NCBI RefSeq assembly: GCF_016918765.2 | Contig: NZ_CP092104.1 | Coordinates: forward strand, 496,001 to 560,000 | Source: Flagellatimonas centrodinii | GTDB lineage: Bacteria > Pseudomonadota > Gammaproteobacteria > Nevskiales > Nevskiaceae | Length of the DNA stretch: 64,000 bases | Direction: 5' to 3' | In this document: positions 47,415-55,600 of the stretch, one piece after another | Numbering within the stretch: position 1 is the stretch's first letter | Layout of the letters: each line of letters opens with the position of its first letter | The notes under the pieces: model-generated | What the model saw: the letters and a program-made list of their open reading frames with translations, nothing else | What the model was told of the DNA's origin: nothing | The model's database searches: none | Program-made: the position numbers and the translations under genes

Positions 47415-48394
47415 CCGCTCATACCCCCACGCTGCAGCGGAACCCTTCCAGGGCACGCAGCTTCCTCAGCACCGACGAAATCCGGCGCTTCACCGCGCGT
47501 TCGAACCTGATGGGCGCCTGGGCGCTGCTCAGCACCTGGAGCGTGATTGCACTGTCCTTTGCGGCGTTGGCGTACTGGCCCAACCCGCTGACCTTCCTGC
47601 TGGTGGTGGGCGTGCTCGGCGGGCGGCAACTGGCGCTGGCCATCCTCGGCCACGAAGCGGCCCATCGCACCCTGTTCCGCCATCGTGGTCTCAACGACTG
47701 GGCCGGCGATTGGCTGGCGGCACGGTGGATCTGGAACGATGTGCCGCGCTACCGGATTCATCACATGCGACACCACGCACACACCGGCACCGAGGGCGAC
47801 CCCGACCTCAGCCTGGTGGCGCCCTTCCCGACGACCCGCCGCAGTCTCTGGAAGAAGGTGCTGCGAGATCTCACCGGTGTCACCGGCGTTCGCCGGATCG
47901 CGGCCCAGGTGCTGATCGATATCGGCGTTTTCGAGTACACCGTGGCCGCCAAGGTGACGCCGCGCCCATCGGCCGGCCGCCGTTGGGCCGACTACGCGGC
48001 AGAAGGCGCACGCAACATGGCCGGCGTGGTACTCACCAATGCGCTGATGTTCGCCGTGCTGGCGCTGATCGGCCATGCCTGGCTCTACGCCGCCTGGGGT
48101 GTGGCGTACCTGACCACTTTCAGCCTGTTCATCCGCCTTCGTTCGATCGCCGAGCATGCCTGCATGGCGCGCAGCAGCGATCCCCTGCGCAATACCCGCA
48201 CCACCCGCGCCGGCTGGTTGGCTCGGATGACGGTGGCGCCGTTCAACGTCAACTTCCACCTGGAGCACCATCTGCTCGCGGCCGTGCCCTGGTTCCGCCT
48301 GCCCGCCCTGCATCGGCATATGCGGACACGCCATGGGGTGGCGGCGGCCGATGGCTATCTGGCGGTATTGCGCACCGCCTCGGGACGCGGATGA
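47411..48394 (+). CDS. Fatty acid desaturase
   Basis: 327 residues. Di-iron membrane desaturase with three histidine boxes: HEAAH (81-85), HHMRHHAHTG (117 on) and HLEHH (from 283). The third box is also found in acyl-lipid desaturases and in carotenoid/alkane hydroxylase-like enzymes, so the substrate is open. Four membrane helices. Coupled to the PaaX gene by ATGA overlap. A bidirectional terminator follows 12 bp after the stop. Confidence 0.9.
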   Translation: MTAHTPTLQRNPSRARSFLSTDEIRRFTARSNLMGAWALLSTWSVIALSFAALAYWPNPLTFLLVVGVLGGRQLALAILGHEAAHRTLFRHRGLNDWAGDWLAARWIWNDVPRYRIHHMRHHAHTGTEGDPDLSLVAPFPTTRRSLWKKVLRDLTGVTGVRRIAAQVLIDIGVFEYTVAAKVTPRPSAGRRWADYAAEGARNMAGVVLTNALMFAVLALIGHAWLYAAWGVAYLTTFSLFIRLRSIAEHACMARSSDPLRNTRTTRAGWLARMTVAPFNVNFHLEHHLLAAVPWFRLPALHRHMRTRHGVAAADGYLAVLRTASGRG

Positions 48395-48402
48395 GCCCCC
48401 AC

Positions 48403-48430
48403 AAAAAAACCCCCGCACGCGGGGGTTTTC
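48403..48430. terminator. Bidirectional terminator between desaturase and adk
   Basis: An 11-bp stem (48406-48416 with 48419-48429), 2-nt loop. Reading leftward there is a run of seven T, reading rightward four T. It serves convergent desaturase and adk. Confidence 0.9.
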
Positions 48431-48460
48431 GGGTTGCCATGAACGATGGGGGCGGCGGTG

Positions 48461-49027
48461 TCAGCCGCCGAGCACGCCGATAATGCGTTCGAAGATGGTG
48501 TCCATCGACCCCACACCCTCGACGGTCTGCACCTTGTTCTGGGCTCGGTAGTACGCCAACAGCGGTGAGGTTTCGGCGTTATAGACCTCAATGCGCTTGC
48601 GGATGACGTCTTCCCGGTCGTCGGCGCGCCCTTCGATCTTGGCGCGCTCGAGCAATCGACGGACGATTTCCTCATCGGTCACGTGCAGATGGACTGCATG
48701 GCTGATGCCGGGCTGGCCCAGCTTGGCGAGCATGCCGTCGAGAACTTCTGCCTGCGCCGTATTGCGCGGGAACCCGTCGAGGATGAAGCCCTTCAGGGCA
48801 TCGGCCTGTTGCAGTCGTTCTTCGACGATGCCGATGACGATACTGTTGTCGACCAGCTGCCCTGCATCCATCGCCGCCTTGGCCTGCTTGCCGAGTGTGG
48901 TACCGGCCGCCACCGCCGCGCGCAGCGCATCGCCAGTGGAAATCTTGGGGATACCGTAGCGCGCGACGAGCTTTTCGCCCTGCGTGCCTTTGCCTGAGCC
49001 GGGCGCGCCCAGCAGAACGATCCTCAT
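48461..49027 (-). CDS. adk: Adenylate kinase
   Basis: 188 residues, the short form lacking the zinc-type LID. P-loop GAPGSGKGTQ near the start, GFPRN in the AMP-binding block, and the core LID region REDVIRKRIE. It balances ATP, ADP and AMP. Terminated by the bidirectional hairpin at 48403-48430. The 244-bp gap to ppa separates divergent promoters. Confidence 0.96.
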   Translation of the reverse strand: MRIVLLGAPGSGKGTQGEKLVARYGIPKISTGDALRAAVAAGTTLGKQAKAAMDAGQLVDNSIVIGIVEERLQQADALKGFILDGFPRNTAQAEVLDGMLAKLGQPGISHAVHLHVTDEEIVRRLLERAKIEGRADDREDVIRKRIEVYNAETSPLLAYYRAQNKVQTVEGVGSMDTIFERIIGVLGG

Positions 49028-49162
49028 GAAAGTGTCAACCTCTAAAAATGTGAAAAGAGCCGAACGTGAAGCTTCAGGCCATCATTCCGTGGCGATCGGG
49101 CGCCAGCCCCCCACAAACGGCTGGGAACGGTAACGGTTGGCCGCCGACCGCGTCAATGCGGG

Positions 49163-49192
49163 ATGACGGCGGAACCGCCCTCGGCGTACACT
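49163..49192 (+). promoter_or_regulatory. Candidate promoter of ppa
   Basis: ATGACG (49163-49168), 18-bp spacer, TACACT (49187-49192): four of six consensus bases in each. It is the best match in the 244 bp between adk and ppa; otherwise I see nothing distinctive there. Confidence 0.3.
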
Positions 49193-49271
49193 CCTGCCCC
49201 CTCGTGTCAAGCGCCAGGGCGCCAGCCGCCCGAGGGTGCGACACGTCCAAACCGATCAAATGAGGATCAGC

Positions 49272-49802
49272 ATGGGTATCGAAGCACTGGGTGCGGGCGA
49301 CAAGGCGCCCGAAGAATTCTACGTCGTCATCGAGATTCCGGCCTACGGCCCGCCGGTGAAATATGAAGTCGACAAGGACACCGGCCTGCTGATGGTCGAC
49401 CGCTTCATGAACGTTGCCATGTGCTACCCCGCCAACTACGGCTATGTTCCCAAGACGCTGGGGGGCGATGGCGACCCGGTTGACGTGCTGGTGATGACGC
49501 CGCACCCGGTGGTGGCCGGCAGCATCATCAAATGTCGTGCGGTTGCCGTCCTCGACACCACCGACGAGAAGGGTAGCGACGCCAAGCTGCTCGCGGTGCC
49601 GACCGACAAGGTCAGCAATGGCGCCTACGACCACCTGCATGACCTGGCCGATGTGCCGGAGCGCACCAAGAACGAGATCCAGCACTTCTACGAGCGCTAC
49701 AAGGACCTCGAGAAGGGCAAGTGGGTCAAGGTGGCCGGCTGGCGCGATGCCGCCGCCGCCCGCGCCGAGATCGAAGCCGGGATCAAGGCCTACAAGGGCT
49801 GA
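49272..49802 (+). CDS. ppa: Inorganic pyrophosphatase (soluble, family I)
   Basis: 176 residues, normal for bacterial PPase. Active-site residues in [30 protein letters not shown] (the DGDPVDV signature) and [13 protein letters not shown] 49272 has GAGG 6 bp before it; the ATG at 49260 would put the GAGG inside the gene. A GC-rich hairpin with a T run follows. Confidence 0.95.
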   Translation: MGIEALGAGDKAPEEFYVVIEIPAYGPPVKYEVDKDTGLLMVDRFMNVAMCYPANYGYVPKTLGGDGDPVDVLVMTPHPVVAGSIIKCRAVAVLDTTDEKGSDAKLLAVPTDKVSNGAYDHLHDLADVPERTKNEIQHFYERYKDLEKGKWVKVAGWRDAAAARAEIEAGIKAYKG

Positions 49803-49824
49803 GGTAACGGCCAGCGCTCTGACA

Positions 49825-49855
49825 GCGTCGTCTCCTGTGGAGGCGGCGCTTTTTT
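49825..49855 (+). terminator. Rho-independent terminator after ppa
   Basis: An 11-bp stem (49825-49835 with 49839-49849, two G-U pairs), 3-nt loop, then six T. Confidence 0.8.
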
Positions 49856-49963
49856 GTTTGTGTCGCAATTCATGCCGACAGGGCGCCCATCGCCGTGAAC
49901 GCTGTCGTCCCACGGCCCCGCTTGCTAGGCTTCGTCCACAACCTCTCCTGAACAGGACGCGCC

Positions 49964-50314
49964 ATGGAAGCTCTCGACACGGTTGATGCCGGCACCGAAC
50001 CGGAACGCAACACCCTGCTGGTCGCCTATATCCTGCACGCGCTGGGCGCCTTCACCGGTGGCGTCACTGCCATCGCTGGCGTCATCGTCAACCACATCAA
50101 GGTGAACGAAACCGACAGCATCTTCATCCGCAGCCACCACCGCTGGTTGCTACGCACCTTCTGGTTTGGCGTGCTGTGGATGATCATTGCCACCGTGCTG
50201 GCATTCATCGGCATCGGCTTCCTGATCTATCTGGCGGTCGGCATCTGGTACATCTATCGCATCGTCCGCGGCTTCATCAGCTATTCCGAACGCAAAGCGC
50301 TGCCCATGGCATGA
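49964..50314 (+). CDS. Small membrane protein (DUF4870-like)
   Basis: 116 residues. Three membrane helices (about 20-44, 64-86 and 88-107) with short charged loops. The composition and topology resemble the DUF4870 or TM2-like families of small proteins, but I cannot name one. The last codons overlap the next membrane gene by 4 bp. Function unknown. Confidence 0.6.
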   Translation: MEALDTVDAGTEPERNTLLVAYILHALGAFTGGVTAIAGVIVNHIKVNETDSIFIRSHHRWLLRTFWFGVLWMIIATVLAFIGIGFLIYLAVGIWYIYRIVRGFISYSERKALPMA

Positions 50315-50802
50315 CCGACGAGGCCTCGTCCGAGCCGGTCACCTGGGGATACCTCGGCGGCTGCCTGTTGGCCTTGTTGGCCTTTCTCAACCTGGGCCTG
50401 GTGGCGATGCTCCTGACGCCGTTCGCGGTGGTAGCCCATCGCTGGGCGGCCCGCCACAGTGGACCTTGCGCTGCCACACACCACCGGTTTCTGGCGCGCA
50501 CCTGGCTGTGGACGGTGCTGAGCTATGTGCTGCTCTACGGGCTCCTTGCCTGGCCCTTGTGGCAGGCCCTGAACGTCATGGACGTGGCGGCGCAGGCCCA
50601 TGCCGCCGCAGACCCCGGGCGGGAATGGGAAACCGTCATCAGCTCGCTGTTCGCCTACCTGTCGACGTATGACGCCTGGGCCATGGGTGCCGCCCTGATG
50701 ATGGTCGTGCTGCATGGGATGGCGTCCATTCTGATCGCGTCCTGGCTGGCGGTGCGCCTGATCCGTCGCTGGCTGCGCTGGGTTGACCGACGCCCCGCCT
50801 GA
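50311..50802 (+). CDS. Small membrane protein, unknown family
   Basis: 163 residues with four membrane helices (about 17-42, 64-86 and two near 120-150) and a basic C-terminal end (RLIRRWLRWVDRR). Coupled to the previous gene by an ATGA overlap, so the two likely form a two-component membrane complex or share expression. ATG 50311 is the only start consistent with coupling. No family recognised. Confidence 0.55.
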   Translation: MTDEASSEPVTWGYLGGCLLALLAFLNLGLVAMLLTPFAVVAHRWAARHSGPCAATHHRFLARTWLWTVLSYVLLYGLLAWPLWQALNVMDVAAQAHAAADPGREWETVISSLFAYLSTYDAWAMGAALMMVVLHGMASILIASWLAVRLIRRWLRWVDRRPA

Positions 50803-50810
50803 TCACCGCC

Positions 50811-51314
50811 TCAGGCGCGCAGCCAATCCGCTGCACGCGCCGCCAGCTGCCCCAACGGCTGCGTCGCGTCGAGCTTGAGGAACGGCTCTTGCAGCGGGGC
50901 GAACCGTTCGGCCACCTCCGCGGCCAGTGCCGGCGTCCGCTCTGGCGAGGGATGTCCCGTCTGCGCCGCAATGCGCGCCGCGGCCACCGCCACTGGCACA
51001 TCGACCCACAGCTGCCGCAGACGCGCCCCATATCCGGCGGCAATCGCCGCTGCGCGATCGCGATTGGCCAGACTGGCGAAGGTCATGCCGTCGATGAAGA
51101 CACTTTGTCCGCCCTGCAAATGGGCCGCCAGCGCCGCCCACACGGCCTCGTTGGCGGCATCCTTCTCGGCACGACCATCAAAGGGCTCGGGGAACATCGC
51201 CTGACGGATCCGGTCGCGGTCGATCACCGGCCACGGCAGATGCCCGCGAAGTGCATTCAATAGCGTGGACTTTCCCGATCCCGGCAATCCCACCAGCAAC
51301 ACCACCGTGCTCAT
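50811..51314 (-). CDS. P-loop kinase (zeta-toxin/AAA-33-like)
   Basis: 167 residues. Walker A GLPGSGKST (9-17), then IDRDRIRQAM and IDGMTFASLANRD, the AAA_33/zeta-like arrangement. These kinases phosphorylate small substrates such as sugars, UDP-GlcNAc or RNA ends. ATG 51314 overlaps the ROK kinase stop. There is no neighbouring small antitoxin gene. It ends a cassette of aldolase, ROK kinase and this protein, which suggests metabolism rather than toxicity. Confidence 0.8.
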   Translation of the reverse strand: MSTVVLLVGLPGSGKSTLLNALRGHLPWPVIDRDRIRQAMFPEPFDGRAEKDAANEAVWAALAAHLQGGQSVFIDGMTFASLANRDRAAAIAAGYGARLRQLWVDVPVAVAAARIAAQTGHPSPERTPALAAEVAERFAPLQEPFLKLDATQPLGQLAARAADWLRA

Positions 51315-52222
51315 GCCGGCCACAGCCATGCTGCTCCCCGAACACCGGAGCTGTCCCCATGCGCCGGCGCGACCAGTCGCGTATCAATTCGGTCAGAGAA
51401 CACCCATTGATCCCACAGGGCCGGCACATGACGATACAGCCGGGACACCCGCGACAGACCGCCGCCCAGCACGATCACCTCGGGATCGAGTACGTTGATC
51501 AGGCTGGCAAGCGCGCGCGCCAACCGGTCTTCATAGCGCGCCAGGCTGGCATTGCAGGCGGCGTCGCCAGCCTCCGCCGCCTCGACGATCTGCTCGCCGC
51601 TGAGACCGCCACCGTTGACCTGTGCATGATCGCGCGCCAGACCGGGGCCCGACAGATAGGCCTCGATCGAGCCATGCTGCCCGTCCCAGTGGCGCGGGCC
51701 GGGCACTTCGCCCCACTCCGGCCGCGGCCAGGGCAAGGGGTTGTGGCCCCACTCGCCACCGATGGCGTTGGGCCCGGTCCAGGGCCGCCCCTGCCAGGCG
51801 ATTCCGCCGCCGGTGCCGGTGCCGAGAATCACCGCGAACACCAGTCCAGCACCCGCTGCGGCGCCGTCGCAGGCTTCCGACACGGCGAGGCAGTTGGCAT
51901 CGTTGGCCATACGCACCTCGCGCTCCAGTCGCGCCTCCAAATCCTGCTTCAGCGGCTGCCCGTTGAGACACAGCGAGTTGGCATTCTTGATCAGACCGGT
52001 AGCCGGCGACACCGCGCCGGGGTGACCCAGACCCACCGGCAGACCGGAGGCCCCCGCCGTGGCCTCCATTTCGGCCACCAGCGCGATCACGGTCTCGATC
52101 TGTCCGTGGTAAGACTGGTGCGGCGTTGGCCGGCGCGCACGCGCGAGGATGGTGGAGTCCGGCGCCATCAGCACGGCTTCGGTCTTGGTGCCCCCGAGAT
52201 CGATGCCAATACGCAATGTCAT
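51311..52222 (-). CDS. ROK-family sugar kinase lacking the usual zinc cysteines
   Basis: 303 residues. N-terminal ATP motif IGIDLGGTKTEAVL, catalytic Asp108 in MANDANCLAV, and LGTGTGGGI. In fructokinase and N-acetyl-glucosamine kinase relatives, GEWGHNPLPW is followed by a C-x-C-G-x-x-G-C zinc motif; here the equivalent is EVPGPRHWDGQHGSIEAYLS, with H160 kept but all cysteines gone. ATG 52222 overlaps the aldolase stop by 4 bp. The substrate is a hexose or hexosamine by family. Confidence 0.88.
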   Translation of the reverse strand: MTLRIGIDLGGTKTEAVLMAPDSTILARARRPTPHQSYHGQIETVIALVAEMEATAGASGLPVGLGHPGAVSPATGLIKNANSLCLNGQPLKQDLEARLEREVRMANDANCLAVSEACDGAAAGAGLVFAVILGTGTGGGIAWQGRPWTGPNAIGGEWGHNPLPWPRPEWGEVPGPRHWDGQHGSIEAYLSGPGLARDHAQVNGGGLSGEQIVEAAEAGDAACNASLARYEDRLARALASLINVLDPEVIVLGGGLSRVSRLYRHVPALWDQWVFSDRIDTRLVAPAHGDSSGVRGAAWLWPA

Positions 52223-52989
52223 GCGCGCCAACCGGGATCCAACCGGTCCAGCTTTCGCAACAGGCCTGGCCAGGCGAGGCCACCGCCCGCACCGCGGGTC
52301 ACCTGCATGGCCTGCTGCTGCGCGCCGGCGATGATCCGCGGGTCGATCGGGATCAGCTCGCCGCCACCCGCCTGCGCCCTGACCTGAATCGTGCAGGCGG
52401 CCTCGAACAGGTACATGAAGAGGAAGGCATCGGGAATGGTGGCGGCAACCGTCAACAGGCCGTGATTGCGCAGCATGAAGAAATTCTTGGTCCCCAGGTC
52501 GGCGACCAGCCGCGGTTTTTCATCGTCGTTGAGGGCCACCCCCTCATAGTCGTGATAGGCGAGCGACGCCAGTACGAAAATGGACTGCTGTGACAACGGC
52601 AAGACACCACCGCGCTGGGCCGACACGGCGATCCCGTTGAGCGAATGGGTGTGCATCACGCAATGCGCATCCTCCCGCGCCGCATGAATGGCACTGTGGA
52701 TGGTGAACCCGGCCGGGTTCACGTCGTAGGGACTGTCCATCACCTTGCGCCCATCGCGATCGACCTTGACCAGGCTGGAGGCGGTGATCTCGTCGAACAG
52801 CATGCCGTAGGGGTTGATCAAAAAGTGGGCATCGGCCCCCGGAACCTTGGCGGTGAGGTGGGTGAACACCAGATCGGACCACCCGAACAAGGCCACCAGC
52901 CGATACGCTGCTGCGAGGTCCAGTCGCGCCTGCCACTCGTCGGCGGGCACCTGGGATTGCAAGGACGCGGCAGGGCTGGGCGTGGTCAT
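52219..52989 (-). CDS. Class II aldolase/adducin-like protein
   Basis: 256 residues. Zinc histidines H113 and H115 in MHTHSLNG, a third in NHGLLTV, and catalytic E67 in FDEITASSLVKVD, the full class II aldolase set. It would cleave or epimerise a sugar phosphate or aldehyde; the family also holds enzymes with other roles. First gene of the overlapping cassette with the ROK and P-loop kinases. ATG 52989 has only a weak ribosome site. Confidence 0.87.
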   Translation of the reverse strand: MTTPSPAASLQSQVPADEWQARLDLAAAYRLVALFGWSDLVFTHLTAKVPGADAHFLINPYGMLFDEITASSLVKVDRDGRKVMDSPYDVNPAGFTIHSAIHAAREDAHCVMHTHSLNGIAVSAQRGGVLPLSQQSIFVLASLAYHDYEGVALNDDEKPRLVADLGTKNFFMLRNHGLLTVAATIPDAFLFMYLFEAACTIQVRAQAGGGELIPIDPRIIAGAQQQAMQVTRGAGGGLAWPGLLRKLDRLDPGWRA

Positions 52990-53108
52990 GGCAACACTCG
53001 GACACAAGGGGCCCCAGCCTACCGCAGGCCGCCGCGGTTGGCTGAATCGCCCGACCGCCGGGCGCGCGGGCCAATCCGGCGACGCATCCCGGGGCGCAGA
53101 GTGCACAA

Positions 53109-54347
53109 ATGTTCACTGAAATAACCCCCCGCAGCCCGCAGACGCCCGATCTGCTGGACGGCGCGCTCGATGTCGCGGGCGCCGTTGCCACCACCATCAC
53201 CGATACCGTGCAGGCGGTGCACCGCGCCGTTGCCGCGACCCCGTTCCAGTTGCTGGCGGCGCTGCCGGGCCTGCCGGAGATCCGGCGCACGCACGACGAG
53301 ATCGCCGACGGCGTCTACGCGGTGGTGCGTGAATCGACCCGACAGGCCACCCGCGGCGCCCGTTGGCTGGCGCGGCAGCGGCCACCCCCGACACAGGCGC
53401 TCTCGACCCAGCGCGATCTCGCCATCGGCGCCCTCAATGGCGCCTTCGGCAATCACCTGGTCGCACGCGGGAATGGTCTGGCACAGGGCATGGCGTGGGC
53501 CCATCACGACGCACCGCTGGCCACCGACCCGGCCACCCTGCGCGCTGCGCTGCCGCAGGCGAGCGGTCGCGTGGCGGTGTTCATCCATGGTCTGTGTTGC
53601 ACCGAGTCGGTGTGGCAGTTCTACCGCGACGACAACGACGGACTCGACTATCCGCAGCGCCTCCGGGGAGAAGGCTGGACCCCTTTGCTGCTCCGCTACA
53701 ACAGTGGGCTGCGGATTGCCGACAACGGTCAGACGCTCTCGGACCGCCTCACCGAACTCCTGTCTGCCTATCCGGCGCCGATCCAGGAGCTGGCCCTGAT
53801 CGGTCACAGCATGGGCGGTCTGGTGGCGCGCAGCGCCGTGCACAGCGCGACCCGTCAGCAGGCGCCCTGGCTCGCCTGTCTGCGACAGGTGATCTGCCTC
53901 GGCTCGCCGCACCGCGGCGCCCCGCTGGAGAAGGTCGGCTGGGCCGCCACCGCGCTGCTGGGCATGACGCCCTACACCCGCCCGTTCGCCGGGCTGGCGC
54001 GGGCCCGCAGTGCCGGCATCAAGGATCTGCGACACGGCTACGTGGCGCCGGCCGACGGCGCCGACGCTGACCTCGATCATCAATGGGGACCTCCGGCGCA
54101 GGCCTGTGAGCGCCCCGCCCACGTCCGCATCGGGTTCATCGGTAGCGTCCTCGGACCACGCCTCGACAGCGCCCTCGCCTACGTCGTCGGCGACGGCCTG
54201 GTGCGGCTGGACAGTGCGACGGCGCGGCAGCTGGCGGATGCTGATGTCGCGGCGGTCAGCGGCCGTCATCACCTGCGGTTGCTCAACGATCCGCAGGTGT
54301 ACGCCCAGATCCGGGCCTGGCTGCAGCCTCAGGCCGACAACGCATAG
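53109..54347 (+). CDS. PGAP1/lipase-like alpha/beta hydrolase
   Basis: 412 residues. No clear signal peptide. The first ~140 residues are helical and unfamiliar; then VAVFIHGLCCTESVWQFY, serine in IGHSMGGLVARS and a late aspartate/His (VSGRHHLRLLNDP). The GHSMGG motif and the SVWQFYRDD segment suggest a lipase or GPI-inositol-deacylase-like fold. Divergent from the aldolase cassette; its 3' end overlaps the DUF3429 gene by 19 bp. Confidence 0.82.
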   Translation: MFTEITPRSPQTPDLLDGALDVAGAVATTITDTVQAVHRAVAATPFQLLAALPGLPEIRRTHDEIADGVYAVVRESTRQATRGARWLARQRPPPTQALSTQRDLAIGALNGAFGNHLVARGNGLAQGMAWAHHDAPLATDPATLRAALPQASGRVAVFIHGLCCTESVWQFYRDDNDGLDYPQRLRGEGWTPLLLRYNSGLRIADNGQTLSDRLTELLSAYPAPIQELALIGHSMGGLVARSAVHSATRQQAPWLACLRQVICLGSPHRGAPLEKVGWAATALLGMTPYTRPFAGLARARSAGIKDLRHGYVAPADGADADLDHQWGPPAQACERPAHVRIGFIGSVLGPRLDSALAYVVGDGLVRLDSATARQLADADVAAVSGRHHLRLLNDPQVYAQIRAWLQPQADNA

Positions 54348-54763
54348 CGCCAGGCCATCGCCACCAGCACCCCGACGGTGAGCCCGCTACGCAGCGCGAA
54401 GTAGCCGCCGATGGTGTCGAGAACCCGTTCGCGCCAGAAGTCCGCCGCCAGCAACAGCAGAAACACCAGCGCCAACAACGCCAATGCTGGCCCGAACGGT
54501 AGCAGCAGGGCCAACCACGACATCAGCATGAGCACCACCGAGATCAGCAATCCGAGCTGCCCGTTGGGGCCCATCGAGGCCGGTAGGGCAAATCCCCAGA
54601 ACGTGCCCGCCATGAAGCTGGCGATCATTGCGTTGTAGGCCAGCCAGGCCGCATCGATCCATTGCGGCGCAGTCCCGGGGGACAGCGCCAACCAGGCAGG
54701 GCCGACGAAGAATGGCACGAGGCCGGAGTAGCCGAACAGCAACACGATGCGGGGCAGGTCCAT
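54329..54763 (-). CDS. DUF3429 membrane protein
   Basis: 144 residues, five membrane helices. The N-terminus MDLPRIVLLFGYSGLVPFF and FMAGTFWGFALPA are typical of DUF3429; the protein has no assigned function. Its start is 7 bp after the MscS stop, so it is third in the operon of degenerate ATPase-like protein, MscS and DUF3429. Confidence 0.85.
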   Translation of the reverse strand: MDLPRIVLLFGYSGLVPFFVGPAWLALSPGTAPQWIDAAWLAYNAMIASFMAGTFWGFALPASMGPNGQLGLLISVVLMLMSWLALLLPFGPALALLALVFLLLLAADFWRERVLDTIGGYFALRSGLTVGVLVAMAWRYALSA

Positions 54764-54770
54764 GACAACC

Positions 54771-55595
54771 TCAGTCGTCGAGCAACAGGGGGAGCGGATC
54801 GCGGTCGGGCAACAGCCCAGCGGCCGCCAGTTCACGTCGCGCCCGCAGCAGTAGGTCGGTGGCCATCAGCCGCTCGCAGCGCACATCACTGACATACGCC
54901 TTGAGGGTAAATCGGGTCGCCGGCCGCCGCTCGCTGGCGTCCTCGACGATGACCGTGACCGGCCGCGAAAGGGTTACATATGGCGAGCAGGCAGCGGCCT
55001 CGACGCAGATGGCGCGCGCGCGCGCGGCATCGATATCCCCGAACAGGGTCAGGGGCACCGCTACCAGCGCCTGGAGACTGGAGGAGTTGGCGTTGATGAC
55101 CGGCTCGGAGAAGACCCGCGCGTTGAGCACGGTGACTGTGTCGTCGTCGAAGGTCCGTAGGCGGACCGACAGCAGGCCGGTACCGATCACTTCACCGTAC
55201 TGATCACCGATCGACACCATATCGCCCACTGCCAGCGGCCGCTGGAACAGCATCACGACGCCCGCCACCACGCTCTTGAGCACATCCTGGAACGCCAAGC
55301 CGGCCGCCAGGGCGGCCGATGCACCGACGGCCAACAGGGTTTCGCGCGGCAAATCGAGCGCAGCAAACACCACCAGCACCACAGCGATGATCCACGCTAC
55401 CAGCCGGAATACCGGCACGCTGGCCAGCACCCCCATCCGAATGCGCGGGTACTCCTCGGCCACCCAGCGCATCCCCCGGCCGTACAGCGCCACCAACAGC
55501 GGCGTCAACGCCAGGATCGCCACCGCCATCAGTAGGTCACCCCACTCGATGCCGGCAAACAGATCACGCACCTTGTCGTCGACCGCTGTTTCCAT
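54771..55595 (-). CDS. MscS-family mechanosensitive channel
   Basis: 274 residues, three membrane helices and the MscS beta-domain: GASAALAAGLAFQDVLKSVVAG (pore helix), VGDMVSIGDQYGEVIGTGLLSVRL, and TVTVLNARVFSEPVIN. The C-terminal alpha/beta domain follows. It is 5 bp after a membrane-anchored ATPase-like gene. MscS opens under turgor stress to release osmolytes. Confidence 0.92.
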   Translation of the reverse strand: METAVDDKVRDLFAGIEWGDLLMAVAILALTPLLVALYGRGMRWVAEEYPRIRMGVLASVPVFRLVAWIIAVVLVVFAALDLPRETLLAVGASAALAAGLAFQDVLKSVVAGVVMLFQRPLAVGDMVSIGDQYGEVIGTGLLSVRLRTFDDDTVTVLNARVFSEPVINANSSSLQALVAVPLTLFGDIDAARARAICVEAAACSPYVTLSRPVTVIVEDASERRPATRFTLKAYVSDVRCERLMATDLLLRARRELAAAGLLPDRDPLPLLLDD

Positions 55596-55600
55596 CGCGT

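Noticed and set aside
50811-51314. P-loop kinase considered as a zeta toxin of a toxin-antitoxin pair
   Set aside because: No small antitoxin gene beside it, and it is fused by overlaps to metabolic-type genes; kept as a kinase of unknown substrate.
53019-54272. A 417-codon minus-strand frame over the lipase-like gene
   Set aside because: Antisense to a protein with a clear GHSMGG catalytic motif; composition typical of shadow frames.
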